Source: Nigrospora sphaerica (Eukaryota > Ascomycota > Sordariomycetes > Amphisphaeriales > Apiosporaceae). Taken from it: a stretch of DNA of 64,000 nucleotides. Where the stretch lies: NCBI GenBank assembly GCA_018287875.1, contig JAGVVL010000002.1, positions 4,588,001 to 4,652,000 of the forward strand, written 5' to 3'. Position 1 is the first letter of the stretch, and each line of letters opens with the position of its first letter. Below are positions 35,343 through 48,150 of this stretch, in pieces. The position numbers and the translations under genes were made by a program. The notes below the pieces were generated by a model. The model made no database searches. It saw only the letters and a list, made by a program, of their open reading frames with translations, and had not been told where the DNA came from.

Positions 35343-36722
35343 CGGTTCCCACTTGGCCGCAGATCCATCGCTCTGCGGTGAATGCCTCCTCCATTCCTGG
35401 CTACATATCGTGCCCGGATGCGAATGCCTGCTTCCCACGCCGCTCGCACCACGTAAGGGTGCAGAAGGAACGGATCCAGCTTGCACATGCACACGCCGCC
35501 CTCCGCCGGCTCAGGCGTTCGGGCAGTGGACCCGCGCAACTGCTCTGTCACGGACGACGCGGATTCCGTCATCAGCACCCGTCGTAGGGGGGGAGGGGCG
35601 CACGAGCTCGGCCCAACGGGGTCATCCAACCCGTGATGGCAAGTTCATGGCCAGCGTCCAATATCACCATGAGATGGACTGTACGTCTCAATGTTCCGTT
35701 TTGCGTCTTCATCACATATCGGCAATCGCCAGCCGGCCAGGCGAGGCCAGTCCGGGCTTGGATTGCATTTCGCAAGCACCCACGGGGTCCCCCATGAGGC
35801 AAGCATTGCGACCTCCTGTATGCCCCATGACAACCAAACTCTCGGCCCTGGTGAAGTTTCCGCAAGGCAAGGGTCGAGCTTCAGCCGTTCCCGTCCACCC
35901 CACGACTGATCAGATATCCAAGGAGCTTGTATGACTGGTTAGATTGCCTGGGTACCCCCCTACGTTGAATTAGGCCAGGGGTTAGTATGCCCAGCGGCAC
36001 AAGCCCCTATTTGCACTGCCTTTTGGTCTATTAAAATGTGATAAACGTAGAGTCGTTGTTTTGAGCCGCCAATGTGACATCAGCATGGCCTTGTCCGAGG
36101 GAACCGCGTGCCCGAGGTAGCCATCATGCGGAATGCGGGCCATATCGATGATGTGTCCGGCCGGAAAGGGAAAACATGTGGTCAATATGTGATCAACAAA
36201 CTGCGTCAAGTGCCGGCATCGCCCGGCCAGTCAACATCGAAACACAGCCAACGGTCCCGAGCGGAACATCCATGCCGTCTGCCCCGGTAACCCGTTTTTT
36301 CGATGGGATGGCCACGCCGGGATCGGCCGGAACTGACATTCTGTTGCCCGGAAGCGGCCAGTGATGATGACAGCGAGGCACCCACGGCGGCGCGTCGCCT
36401 TGTGCTACCTCCTAGCCAACCGAGGCGCCCAAGAAAACCCCTTTCCACTCTGAGCTCCAGGGCGTGGACGTAGCCCGCGCCGCATTCGCCCTGACCAACC
36501 GACAACTGGCCGGCGGCCGACTCGTAGAAGCTGAGGAATAAGGGCTGGATTCAAGCTTGCAACGTCGTTATCCCGAGTCGTCCACCGAAAGGTCCCGAGT
36601 GGCCGGCCTGCGACCACCAGACGAGGACACCACGTCTTCCCACGCCCGCTGGTTTGTACGCAAAGACGCGGTGAGACGCACACAAGGCGGTGCAGAAACG
36701 AAGCAGGCACTCGGCCTCTCCC

Positions 36723-37087
36723 TCAACTTCCGATCAGCATCGAGACCTGGGCACATGGGCATGGTTAGGGGACCGCGGTGCAAGCAAAAGAAGTGCAGTC
36801 ATTGACTGGTCACGTACGGCCATGAAGACGCAGCAAAGACTGATGTAGGGGCTCAGTCGCTCGCCTATCCTGGCGGCTTTCCAGAAGATTCCCATGAGCC
36901 TGACCGAATCGGGGCGTCAGCGCACGCGCGTGCGAAACCGGAGGGGGGAGCGGCGCGATGGAGAGACGTACCCTTGCTTGTGGTTGTTCATGAAGGTCGG
37001 GAAGATGGCGTGCACGTATGTGCTCGTGCAGATCAGGAGGAGGATGACGAGGAGGAGCGATTGGAAATTGAAAAGCGCAGACTGCAT
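36723..37087 (-). CDS. ksh1: KSH1/Kish (TMEM167-type) small secretory-pathway membrane protein
   Basis: A 73-residue protein split over three exons: 37087-36972, 36899-36818 and 36746-36723. It is too fragmented to appear as one frame. The joined product opens MQSALFNFQSLLLVILLLIC and continues ..MGIFWKAARIGERLSPYISL.., matching Kish/TMEM167 closely in order and length (human 72 residues). There are two transmembrane segments, about residues 9-27 and 55-71, and the conserved GIFWK.ARIGER.SPY block (42-57). Yeast Ksh1 acts early in the secretory pathway at the Golgi/ER; that role is inferred here. Introns are 72 and 71 bp, both with GTACGT donors, and with CTGAC and CTAAC branch sites. The last exon is 24 bases. 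It is divergent to TAF13, with about 840 bp between the starts. Confidence 0.92.
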
Positions 37088-37929
37088 ATGTCCTCCACGT
37101 TAGCCATCGAGCCTCGTGGCCCTTGCCCGGCTGCGCTGGTACGGGATGGCCGCGATGGGGGCCGGGCGACTCACCATCTTGCCGGCCGATGGGTTCTCGC
37201 CTGCTCACCCACTTCTTGGATCGGGAGGGATTACTTCGCTCGGTCGAGACACGTGCTGGTTATGCGTGGGGAAGACGTCGCACGTTGGGTTGGCGGCGTG
37301 TTTTCGGGGGGAGAGGCTGTCGCAATGCGTCGGTGGTTTCTTGGACCTCGTTGGATTGGGAATGGCCAGCTTCCACTGACGGGGCTACGTAAGGTGGGAA
37401 GTTGGAGCCCCGGGATTCCACACCCAAAGGCCAGCTAGCGGTTGAAGACCCCTCGGGCTAAGGTACCTGGAGCTGCCCGTCGCATCAAGTACTGGAAAGG
37501 GCAATTAACGCATGGACACCGCGGCTTCGGGAAGCTTTGAAATACATGGCATCAGCGGACCATGCTTGTATACTCGATACATCTCGCGCCAACCTCACCG
37601 AAGAAAGCCCCTGTAGGCATTGTTGAACGTACTACCACATTCTATCCTGCGCGTCGGCGCGCCAATCCGCCTTTGTACAGCGACATTCCGAAGGCGCCGT
37701 CATCGTTATCCGCCTCGGCCTCACCTTGGCCTGCACCCAATCCTCGAACTCATGTTGTCGGGACACGCCACGCCGCTCAATGCTAAACCTTGACTTGGCC
37801 GACGACAGACAATAAATAGACTGGCTACTTCTCCCGCGCAGCCAAAAACTCATGCCTTGACACCAAGTCACGACCTTCCCCATAATCCGCCAACTTCATC
37901 CGACCTCCGTTCACCATCGAGCCGCCGAA
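37088..37929. other. Divergent promoter region of ksh1 and TAF13
   Basis: About 840 bp between two start codons pointing apart. It must contain both promoters and leaders. No additional gene and no clear TATA box recognised. Confidence 0.6.
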
Positions 37930-38521
37930 ATGGAGCCTCGCGCGCGCGCGGGTAAGAACGTGGGCAAGGAGACCTTCCCGGCCAAAGACAGTAAGCAGAC
38001 AGCATCCCCCCCTCCTTCTACCTTGCGCGCCATTCCACGTCTGACACGGCACGCTCCTTGTAGTCTCAGCGCTCCTCTACGCATACGGCGATGTGCCCAA
38101 CCCTCTGCCGGAGACGGTCCGCGTCATGGACGAAATCATGACCGAGTTCCTCGAGGGCGTGTGCTTCGAGGCCAGCCAGCACGCTCAGTACGCCAACCGC
38201 CAGAAGCTCAAGTTCGACGACTTTGAATTCTCGCTGCGCCGCCATCCGCAGTACCTGGGCCGCGTCAAGACCATGATCGACAAGCGCATCCTGATTAAGG
38301 AGATGCGGCGCGCCTTCCAGCCCGACGACGATGCCGTGCTCAAGAACCAGGCCAAGGACGACCCCGGCCCCAGCCAGGCCAACCACGCGGTCCCCGCCTC
38401 GGCCAATGGCGACGACGAGCTGCTGGGCCTCGACGACGATGACGAGGACATCATGGACAGCATCAAGAAGAGCCAGGACGGGCCGCGCAAGAAGAGGAAA
38501 ATCGCCTCGTCGGGTGCTTAG
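37930..38521 (+). CDS. taf13: Transcription initiation factor TFIID subunit 13 (TAF13)
   Basis: 172 residues in two exons, 37930-37990 and 38064-38521, with a 73-bp intron (GTAAGC donor, CTGAC branch site). The splice completes KDISALLYAYGDVPNP, the start of the histone-fold domain (about residues 17-105), which continues through FLEGVCFEASQHAQYANRQKLKFDDFEFSLRRHPQYLGRVKTM. TAF13 pairs with TAF11 through this fold in TFIID and contacts TBP. The C-terminal tail has an acidic run (LDDDDEDIMDS) and a basic end (RKKRKI) that resembles a nuclear localisation signal. The first exon is short and basic. The start codon is the first ATG after the divergent promoter. The TFIID subunit assignment is secure; only the exact tail function is unknown. 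Confidence 0.95.
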
Positions 38522-39380
38522 CGGGCCGCCGGCGGCACCAACGACAGGGGAACGACACTGTCCAAGACTTGATAGCAAAGCCTGATCGCGGCTCGGACCC
38601 AGCGAGCGCCCAGGGTTGCCGGAGCCACAGCATAGCGAACAATGGCAGAGCAGTCCGCCGGGCTGCCCTGGCCACCCACGCTTCTTGCACCCCCGCACGA
38701 CACAACGACTTGTTTTTGCTTATATAAGCCCCATCTGCGCCAGCTGCGTCTGCTTGAGCGCCGTCAAGGTGGAAACGGGGTTATCATGGTGGCCAGTCTA
38801 TTTCCAGACAGCCCTGGCAATAGTTCTACGGAATGTTTGCCGTAACCCCTCCACGTTGACGGGCTGCACGAACGCGGACGACCACTGAATACTTGGCCAG
38901 AAGAGTGCAAGGGCAGAGAAGCTCGGCATGCCTCTCGGCAAGCTCGTCCAAGGCGGCCACGTACCACGTCCTGACCAAACACGGGGCCGTCAACTGGCAA
39001 ACTGCACCACCAGCATCCTCACATGGCCTAGACGTGTGAAGACGGGGAGAGCGGGGCAGGAGGTTTCTTCTCATGGTTTTCATATAAGTCACGGCGAAAA
39101 ACACAAAGAGAACAATTGCCGCGGAGAACTCCCTGCAACTTGACGTGTCCCACGTCCAGCCTGGTGTCTGAGCTACGGTGGTAGAGACATGCGCAGGGCT
39201 GCCCATGATGTGCAGATCGGAGGGGTTATCCAGTGAATATCTGGGGAGGGCGCAGGATGGCGCCCTGCAGTGATATCACAGCAAAAATGAAAATACTGTT
39301 TTGAATGCCACTAAACAGCAAATCCGCAGTGATGATTAATATGTACAGTGCCACTGCCGCGGTATCGGGCCCGTGGCAGC
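38522..39380. other. Convergent spacer between TAF13 and SF3b2
   Basis: No gene seen. 3' flanks of two convergent genes, with AT-richer sequence near 39260-39345. Confidence 0.6.
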
Positions 39381-41316
39381 TTAGAACTTGTACTTCTTCT
39401 TCTCTTCCTTTTGCTCCTGATCCCGCTTGAGCCTCTTCCGGCTTTCGTTGGCAATCATCTCATCGAGGCCTTCTTGTCTCCTCCACTGTGCCCCCGGGCC
39501 CTCGTCACGTCTGCTCTCCTCATACCGTCTCTGTAGCTCCTCCTTGCCTATGCCCTCGCCCAAAGCCTCGGGGTCCAAGGCAACATCAACATCGCCCGGC
39601 TTCTTGCGCTTCTGGCCTCGATCGTCGTCCTGGCCGAGAACGCGCATGTCGCCGTGGCCGCCTGCTTTACTGAGATCGTAAGCCCGATCACTGCCGAAGA
39701 AACCCTCGGCGCGTGCTTGCCGCTCGGGGATAACGGTGTAGGCGGAGCGCGGGTGCGAGCTGTCCTCGGTCTCGTAGCCGCGTCTGTTCTTTCGGAGATC
39801 CATCTCGCCCGCAACAGATTCCGTCTGGGTGCCGTACTCGGTCGGCACACTGCTGGCCATACCGCCGGGCGTCTCCATGCCCGAGGGTGTCTGCAAGCCA
39901 GCGCCCATATCTTCGTCTTCGTCCTCATCTTCGTCCTCCTCATCCTCCTCCTCCTCCTCCGATTCCTCCTCGGGTGGTTGAAGCTCGCCCCATAGCGTGC
40001 GCTCCACCGGTTCGCTGCTCGGCGGTGCGTTCTGTGTTGGCTGCATGATGCCGAATATATCACCACCGAACAACGGACGGTTGTACTCGTCCACGGGAGG
40101 CTTGCCATATGCCCCGGGGTTGAAGCCCCATTGGGCTCCCGGGGGGATCGGCGCGTTCAGACCCTGGTCGTCAAGTCAGCATATGGGCGCGTAGAGCGGG
40201 GGGATGGCGCTTCGGTGGGGGAGCAGGGGATGGGTATGCCTTACGGGAATGCGCATCGATGGGTAAGAGGGCGGGGGCCCAAACCGTTGTTGGTTGATCA
40301 GCCAAGGCGGCGGAGCGCCGGGGGGGATGCTGAGCGCCTCCTTGAGAGTATCGCTTAGCTCTCCGGGTCGAAGATGCCTCAAGTCTGTTTCGTACTCTTT
40401 GCCTTCGTAGTAAACCTCGCCAAATCGCGTTAAGGTGGGCTTCTCCTGGAAGCGGAAGAAAGCATCATATAGCTTCTGGTAGTCGATATCGAGCTTGCCC
40501 ATTTTTGGCTGGACGCGTTCTCGCTGCTTCTGTTTGAGACTCTGCTCAGCCTGTTTCTCGAGCACGGCGTCGCGCATTTCGGCGATGCCGGTGTCGGCGA
40601 TGAACTTGGGAAGCTTAAAGGCAGCCTTTTCGATGCCACGTTTTGACGACAGATATTCGCGCTTAAGAGACCAGTGTGCCGGCACAGGAACCACATTCCT
40701 CTGAGCCTTGATCTGTACGAGCAATCGAGGATCGGACGAGGAAGTATCGTGCCATTCTACGACTTCGGGCTTCTTGACCAGGGCCTTGAGCTCGGCAATC
40801 GATAGCTTGTTGAGCATCTTCCGTTTTTTCTTAGACATGCGGTTCGGGTTGGCCGACTCGTCCTCCTCGTCGGGGATCTCGTCGTCTTCGTCGAAGAACA
40901 CCTCGCCTTGGTTGCCGGCATTTGCTTCCTTAGCAATGTCGTCCTCTTCCTTTGTGGCACCAAACTTGTTAAAGACGTGCTTGTACATGGCGAATGCAGG
41001 GTCATCGTTGTCAATATCGAAGACGATTTCTGGAGCGGGCGCGTCGGTTTGTGCCGCCGCGTCGGCCGCGCCGTGCGTCCCGTTGGCCTCTGGCTCTGGC
41101 TGGCCATTCGTCGCGTCGCCTGCCGCCTTCTCAGCTTCATCGGCTGGCTGTTCCCCATCGGGTGCACCGGCATCTTGGGCCGTTTCCTGGAAATAGTAAG
41201 CACACTGAAGACGGCGCGATGGTCAGAAAGCAACCGACCTGCTGTGGTTTGGCCTGCTTTTCAGCCTTCTTCTTTGCGCGCCGCCGCTGGTTCTTGGACA
41301 TCTGGGGGGCAGCCAT
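39381..41316 (-). CDS. cus1: Splicing factor 3B subunit 2 (SF3b145/Cus1)
   Basis: U2 snRNP component needed for branch-site recognition and pre-spliceosome assembly. Three exons, 41316-41239, 41186-40245 and 40163-39381, give 600 residues; introns are 52 and 81 bp. Exon 1 encodes a basic N-terminus (KNQRRRAKKKAEKQ). The SF3B2 core (DUF382) covers about residues 155-290 (VVEWHDTSSSDPRLLVQIK, VPVPAHWSLKREYL, GEVYYEGKEYE). The PSP domain follows (LSIPPGAPPPWLINQQRFGP.., about 300-355) and is joined across intron 2 to GLNAPIPPGAQWGF. Then comes an acidic run of more than 20 Glu/Asp/Ser. The end is Lys/Arg/Glu-rich. The start is the only ATG giving this basic N-terminus. I see no defects. It is convergent with TAF13. 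Confidence 0.95.
39908..39972 (-). repeat. Acidic codon repeat within SF3b2
   Basis: GAG/GAA/GAC/GAT codons encode an almost pure Glu/Asp run in the middle of the SF3b2 protein. It is the likeliest length-variable part of this gene. Confidence 0.8.
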
Positions 41317-42531
41317 GGTGGCGATGGCGATACTGCGCTGCGCTCCGCTCTGGCCCGGTGGAAGAAAGGTGTGTCGAGGGTTCCAGGCGCGATCACGGGG
41401 AAGAGCAGGAAGCTTGTTGCGCGTTGGCGATGGTGGACGATGGGTGGTCTACTCCGGCTCGGGTCTGAATGTAACAAGGTGAGCGAGGCTGGCGGGCTCG
41501 GCTGGCGGGCAGGCAAGCTTTACGCGACCGAAAAAAGCGAATGGATCTGCAGGAGCTGATGGTTTGATGTACCGGGGTGGTGCAAGTCGGCGGAGCTGGT
41601 ACCTACTTTACTTGGCCTAAACATACGGGGGAAGTAGATGCTTGCTTTCACCCATGTATAAACCGTGGGATTACGTACCTAGCATATATAGATGATATTA
41701 CAAGTACATACATACATACTTGCGGACTTGCCTCCTGTATGCAAGACAGTTGTCTCATGTTCCAGTGCCTCGCAAAGCTGCACCACGCAGGCAGAGTAAG
41801 ATCTAGACAGGTACCAACTAGGTGCTGATTGCCGGGCCAGGTTCCACTCGCTGTGAAGATGTATGTAGGTAACCTTGATTCGTATGTATTTAGTTGTACA
41901 TGGTTGCATAGTACATAAACGAGTATTGGAGAGACAATGGATGGAACACTCAATTGACCACGGAACCGGAAGACGTTGCTACTGATGTTAGGAGACTTTC
42001 GGTAAAGTGACCATATGCACCGCCTCCAGTATCCATGTAGGTAAAGTACTGTACTCATACAGCTTCAACGGAGGATAACCAACCATAGGAACGCATCGCG
42101 TTGCCTCTCTCGTTGCGTCGTTTCTTTATTCTATGCGAGGCATGTAGGCCTTGTTCCAAACCTATCCTATCTAAGCGGGATTCTCTACACACGGCCCGTC
42201 TGCCTGCGTGCATGGCCAACTATTGGTGCAAAACGACTCTGTCGTCTCTGTCAAAGTTGGAATTTGTCCGCACCCGGTAAGGGGCGATCATCTCCCCAGT
42301 GTAAATACACGCTTCAGAGCACGACCGCCTGCCGGGCTCTTTCGACATGACACCGGCTTGTCTAGGAGGCAAGGTGCAGAGCAGAGGGGCATCCCCCCGT
42401 CAGTCAATCTGAAAGCCAGACGATCCATCTCTCATGCATGCCCCGACTCCGCTGGTTTTCTTCTCATGTATGGGCCTTTGCGACGGGCATTTTTGCCTGC
42501 TTATCGAGTCTTATTAGCCGCCCGCTTCCCG
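41317..42531. other. Intergenic between SF3b2 and the TPT-family transporter gene
   Basis: About 1.2 kb without a gene. It is AT-richer than neighbouring regions between 41560 and 42200, with several TACCTA/TAGGTA words and ATGTAGGTAA repeats. The right part is the 3' flank of the transporter gene. Confidence 0.55.
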
Positions 42532-44366
42532 TCAATTGACCTTCATCTGGGGCGGATGCACCCGGTCATGGAATTTCCAGGTGTCTTCCTGACGAGTACC
42601 AGGTGCCAACCAGGCAGCATTGCTATTGCCCCTCTGTCGTCCACCCCCGTTTGCGTCATTCTTCTTGGGATCATCGCTGCCGCTGTTGGCGAGCGCGCTG
42701 TGCCCGTTCGTATACGCATACGAGTTGAGCCCGCTTGACTGGAAGGTGGCGGGGCTTTGGAATACAGGTCCACCGAGGCTCTGCCCACCGCTCTCCTTTG
42801 TGTTCAAGGGCAATAACGGCCGGGCTTTCTCCCCGCTCTGGCTCAGAAGGCGCGCGCGGCGGTCCGCCTTATTGCTCTCGTTGGAGCGGTCGTATAAGTA
42901 CAGGCCGAGGAACGTGAGGGCAATGCCCACGGCCTGTAGGTTCGTTGTGGGGCTGCGAAACCAGATGATGGCTACAACAATAACGAACACGCGTTTAATG
43001 AGCGAGGCCACCGAGTAAGTAACGGGCGAAACCATCGAGAGGAGAACAAAGGCCAAGATGTTTTGGCCAAAGTGAAAGGTCCCGTTGAAGAGGAACTCGA
43101 GGAAGAGGCGCCCGTGATCCATGGCGTTTGGCCCATTCTTCAGGTCCAAGGAGCCGTCGGAGAGGAAGTCACGGATCAGGCCTGTGCCCTCACTCCAGAA
43201 CCAGATGGGCACGGTCAGCGAAAAAGCCATACCAGACGAGTAGCACAAGAGGTTGAGCTTGTCGAGCTTCCGCGATTTGGACGACTGCCCGTCGGCTTCG
43301 GCCTTTGCCGATTCGTTGAAGAGTTGCTTTGAGAAGATGTTCTGCGTCACGAAAATGATGGCGGCCAGGAAGGCATAAATGAGCCCGAGCATCTCGCCTC
43401 CAAACTTGTGCTTTCCCGAGCATGCGAGCGTCACTCCCATGGTCAGCGGCACAAGCGAGTAGTACGTTGCCTTCGGGTAACGGATGTCGAATATGAGGCG
43501 GTAGGCGAGCACGGTGAACAAGGGCGAGAGGCCTTTGACGGTGTGAACAAGGGATACGGGGATCTTGGAGGTGGCGGCGGCGCTCAAAAGATGACCGCAG
43601 ATTTGGAAAGCGGCCAGCGGAAGCGTGGTCATCACGACATCGCGCGACGGGTAGCGGATGGGATGGCGCAGTGCGGGTATCCAGTTGCGCAGTTCGGGGA
43701 AAACCGAGGCCAGCCACGACAAGGTAATGCAGTAGAAGGCCACCAGGAAGAACTGGACCAGCGTCAAGGTGGCCGGTTTGTCAAATGCGTTGAGGATCGA
43801 TTTGGATGACGTGTTGGTGAGCGCGGATGAGGTGTACCACATGACGCAGAGAACCTACGGGCCAAGGTCAGCGCCTTGGGGCGGCCTACGACGCAGGGGC
43901 TCAAGGTAAGACTTACGATGAGGCTGTAGGAAACGGGCGCTCGCAGGGCACCCGCGAGCTCCTGGGCATTTTGGCTGACGCTACCATTCCTTCCCCTGAT
44001 GCTCCGGAAGGCCTCGCTGACGCTCTTCTGCCTCCCATGACGGGTACCGCTAGGCGCATAGAACCCGCCGGGGGGCTGCTCTGTCTGGCCCCATCTTATC
44101 GACCTCGACCCTTTTCTGGACGCCCATCGGTCAGCAGCAGGGTGGGACGAGCCGCCGATACCGTTCGCATAGATGTTCAGACCGGGGACGGGGCTTGTCG
44201 AGGAGCTGCCTGCACCGTTGCCGCTCGTGAACATGGGGGAGTCGATGTGATCGGGGAATTTCTCGAGCCCGGAGTCGGCGCCGCCGTCGGCACCGGCTGA
44301 TTTGGCAGTCGCACGCGACGTGGATGCCTCCCGAGAGTAGGAGCCAGACGTGGTTGATTGCGCCAT
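42532..44366 (-). CDS. Triose-phosphate transporter (TPT)-family membrane protein, Sly41-like
   Basis: Two exons, 44366-43917 and 43854-42532, encode 590 residues, with a 62-bp intron (GTAAGT donor, CTGAC branch site). The first ~145 residues are Ser/Gly/Arg-rich and disordered. The TPT/SLC35-type domain follows the splice (VLCVMWYTSSALTNTSSKSIL) and extends to about residue 470 with some ten hydrophobic segments. Family landmarks include ATSKIPVSLVHTVKGLSPLFTVL, GEMLGLIYAFLAAIIFVTQNIFSK and SPVTYSVASLIKRVFVI. The C-terminal 100 residues are polar. Relatives include yeast Sly41 and plant triose-phosphate and phosphoenolpyruvate translocators. The substrate and compartment cannot be assigned here; an ER or Golgi location is an inference from Sly41. 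The first exon holds no other domain. The start is the first ATG of the long frame. Confidence 0.9.
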
Positions 44367-46211
44367 AATGGATCGCGCAGGGGCAGAACGTCGGGCGTCT
44401 TTGGCGGACGCGCGTCAGAGGTGAAGGGATGCGGTGGTCGACACCTCAACCCAGGGCCGGGCGGATGGCGGGAGGGCGGCTGGACAGGCAAACGGGGCGC
44501 GCAGGCGGAGCTGGCTTCTTCGTCGGCAGGTCGGCGGCGGCGTCGTCTTATTCGGCTTCCTCTACTGCACCATGGCTGCTTTGACCAAGGAAGAAGGAGA
44601 GACGGTGTGATGCGGCGGGCCTCTCAATGGGTCATCGGGCATCACAGAAGCTCGATTCGTGTGCGCTGAGGGCCCAGGGTGGCTTCGGTTTGGGCGGGTT
44701 GAATTTGAGGGGGAGGGGAGGGAAGCTTCCAACCTAGCGCGCGGTCTGGAGAATTAATATTAACAACATTCAACAAGAGACGGATCGTCCTGGTCTGCAG
44801 CAAAAGCACCGATAAGATGGGATGCCATCGATGTACGAAGATATGTACCTTGGCGTTTCGGTGCTGCCTCTGCCGCGTGTCCACACCCCTGGCTCTAAAT
44901 TGACGTTGGCCCCGGCGCTGTGGTGAAGGAGGTTCCATAAGAAAGAGGTATTCTTCCAACCTATGGGTAACCCCTCCCGCCCCCAACCAAAACCCCCCAC
45001 GGTGCATGAGGAATGGGGCGCAAGTCAACAACAGGGCATGGATGCAACTATGTTTGTACGTGGTACATCATGTATCGATTATCACGGCACTTGGGGCTCC
45101 ATGGCCCCGTATCGGCGATAAACTCAAGCATTGGAGTACGTACGTGTGTATAGTTCAGAAAAGGCGCCATTCGCTGTTTGCCCCCACCGGATACCCTCGG
45201 GGCCTGCCATACGGATGCAATCCACCTCGCGGGTATAGAAGTTTCGAGTGTCTGGTCGGTGTTCAGGTTGACAGCCCGTTCAAGCGACCCGCGATGGCAT
45301 CAACGGTCGCCCGCCTCGGCAGTATGCACTTACTTTAGGGCATCACCTTCATTACATAGGTACTTTAAGTACTTGTTCGATTATTTCAAGGTGCACGCGG
45401 GCGGCGGTCGAATTGATCAATTCTCCAAATGCCTACCTACTTTACATTGAGTCGAACGGATCCGTGGCTACGTGCCAGCGGTTGAGCACCGTAATAGAAG
45501 GCCAGAACAAGCCATTCCCACGATTTTCCTGTTTATTTAAGCACAGAGGCGTGCCTACCAAATAGGTAAAGTACCTAGGTAAACTAGGTTGTAGGTTTCT
45601 AAGTTTGACCCTCACTTCTGGTCGTCACGGTCATCCCTCGGTCGGCTTCCCGTCCCAGGCATGGAAGGAGGGCGCATTGCTCAACGTACTTGTTGACATG
45701 CCCAAGTACCTTTCTTACTACCTACTTGTTTTCCCATATTACGGGCACCCAGTTCTATCGATTTGTTGAAGGTCTATCCGGGGGCCCGTGCAGACACGGG
45801 CAGATGGACAGACGAGGTGGTGGCCAGATCCGCCGCAAGAGCTGGAACTGGTGCTGGAGCTGAAAGCGGGAGCTGGAGCGGGAGCCTGTGTGGTCGTCAT
45901 TGGATCTTGGGACGGACCTTTCCCCCGTCTTTCGCCGACCGAAGCCCTCTCAGAAATATGCAACTAAACCGAGTTATGCAGGCAAAGAGCTGAAACTGCG
46001 TTTGTGCCGATCACGTGCAGCCAGCCGCTAGGACAAATTTGTTCGAGAGGGAACTGGGAAAGACGGATGCTCCACTTTGCTTCGGCAACATCTGGGCTGT
46101 TGAGGTTTTTCGAGCGAAAGACCTCTCATTCTCCCGATTTTCCTTCCCTCCCCCAAGCTTCATCACCCACCTCCACTCCCATCCTCAATTCGCTCCTTGT
46201 CATCTCTCAAG
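44367..46211. other. Divergent intergenic region between transporter gene and ATP synthase beta
   Basis: About 1.85 kb with no supported gene. It should hold both promoters. It has an E-box-like CACGTG 195 bases before the ATP synthase ATG and an AT-rich, TACCTA/TAGGTA-containing stretch at 45340-45740. Confidence 0.55.
46012..46017. promoter_or_regulatory. CACGTG element upstream of ATP synthase beta
   Basis: Palindromic E-box (gaTCACGTGca) 195 bases upstream of the atp2 ATG. CACGTG is bound by bHLH factors such as Cbf1-type proteins. An ATTGG (inverted CCAAT) lies about 110 bases further upstream, at 45899. Only position and sequence support a role. Confidence 0.3.

Positions 46212-48150
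<1,939 letters not shown>

Larger units (their letters stand above)
26110..36722. other. Gene desert of about 10.6 kb
   Basis: No exon could be supported on either strand apart from the KSH1 gene that begins at its right edge. Contents: purine-rich patches (26870-26960, 27100-27400), GC alternation (27665-27690), GGT repeats (28618-28656), many TACCTA/TAGGTA words (for example 27010-27020, 28384-28410, 33570-33590, 34030-34045), a 150-bp CA repeat (31816-31960), a C tract at about 34143-34157 and G tracts at 35080-35100 and 35327-35342. GC content stays high, so this is not an AT-rich decayed repeat block. It may carry non-coding transcripts, small split genes I missed, or the long promoters of the flanking genes. 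Confidence 0.5.

Noticed and set aside
35215..35934. 239-codon plus-strand frame in the gene desert
   Set aside because: Passes through a GTGC repeat and a poly-G tract and has no domain-like segment.
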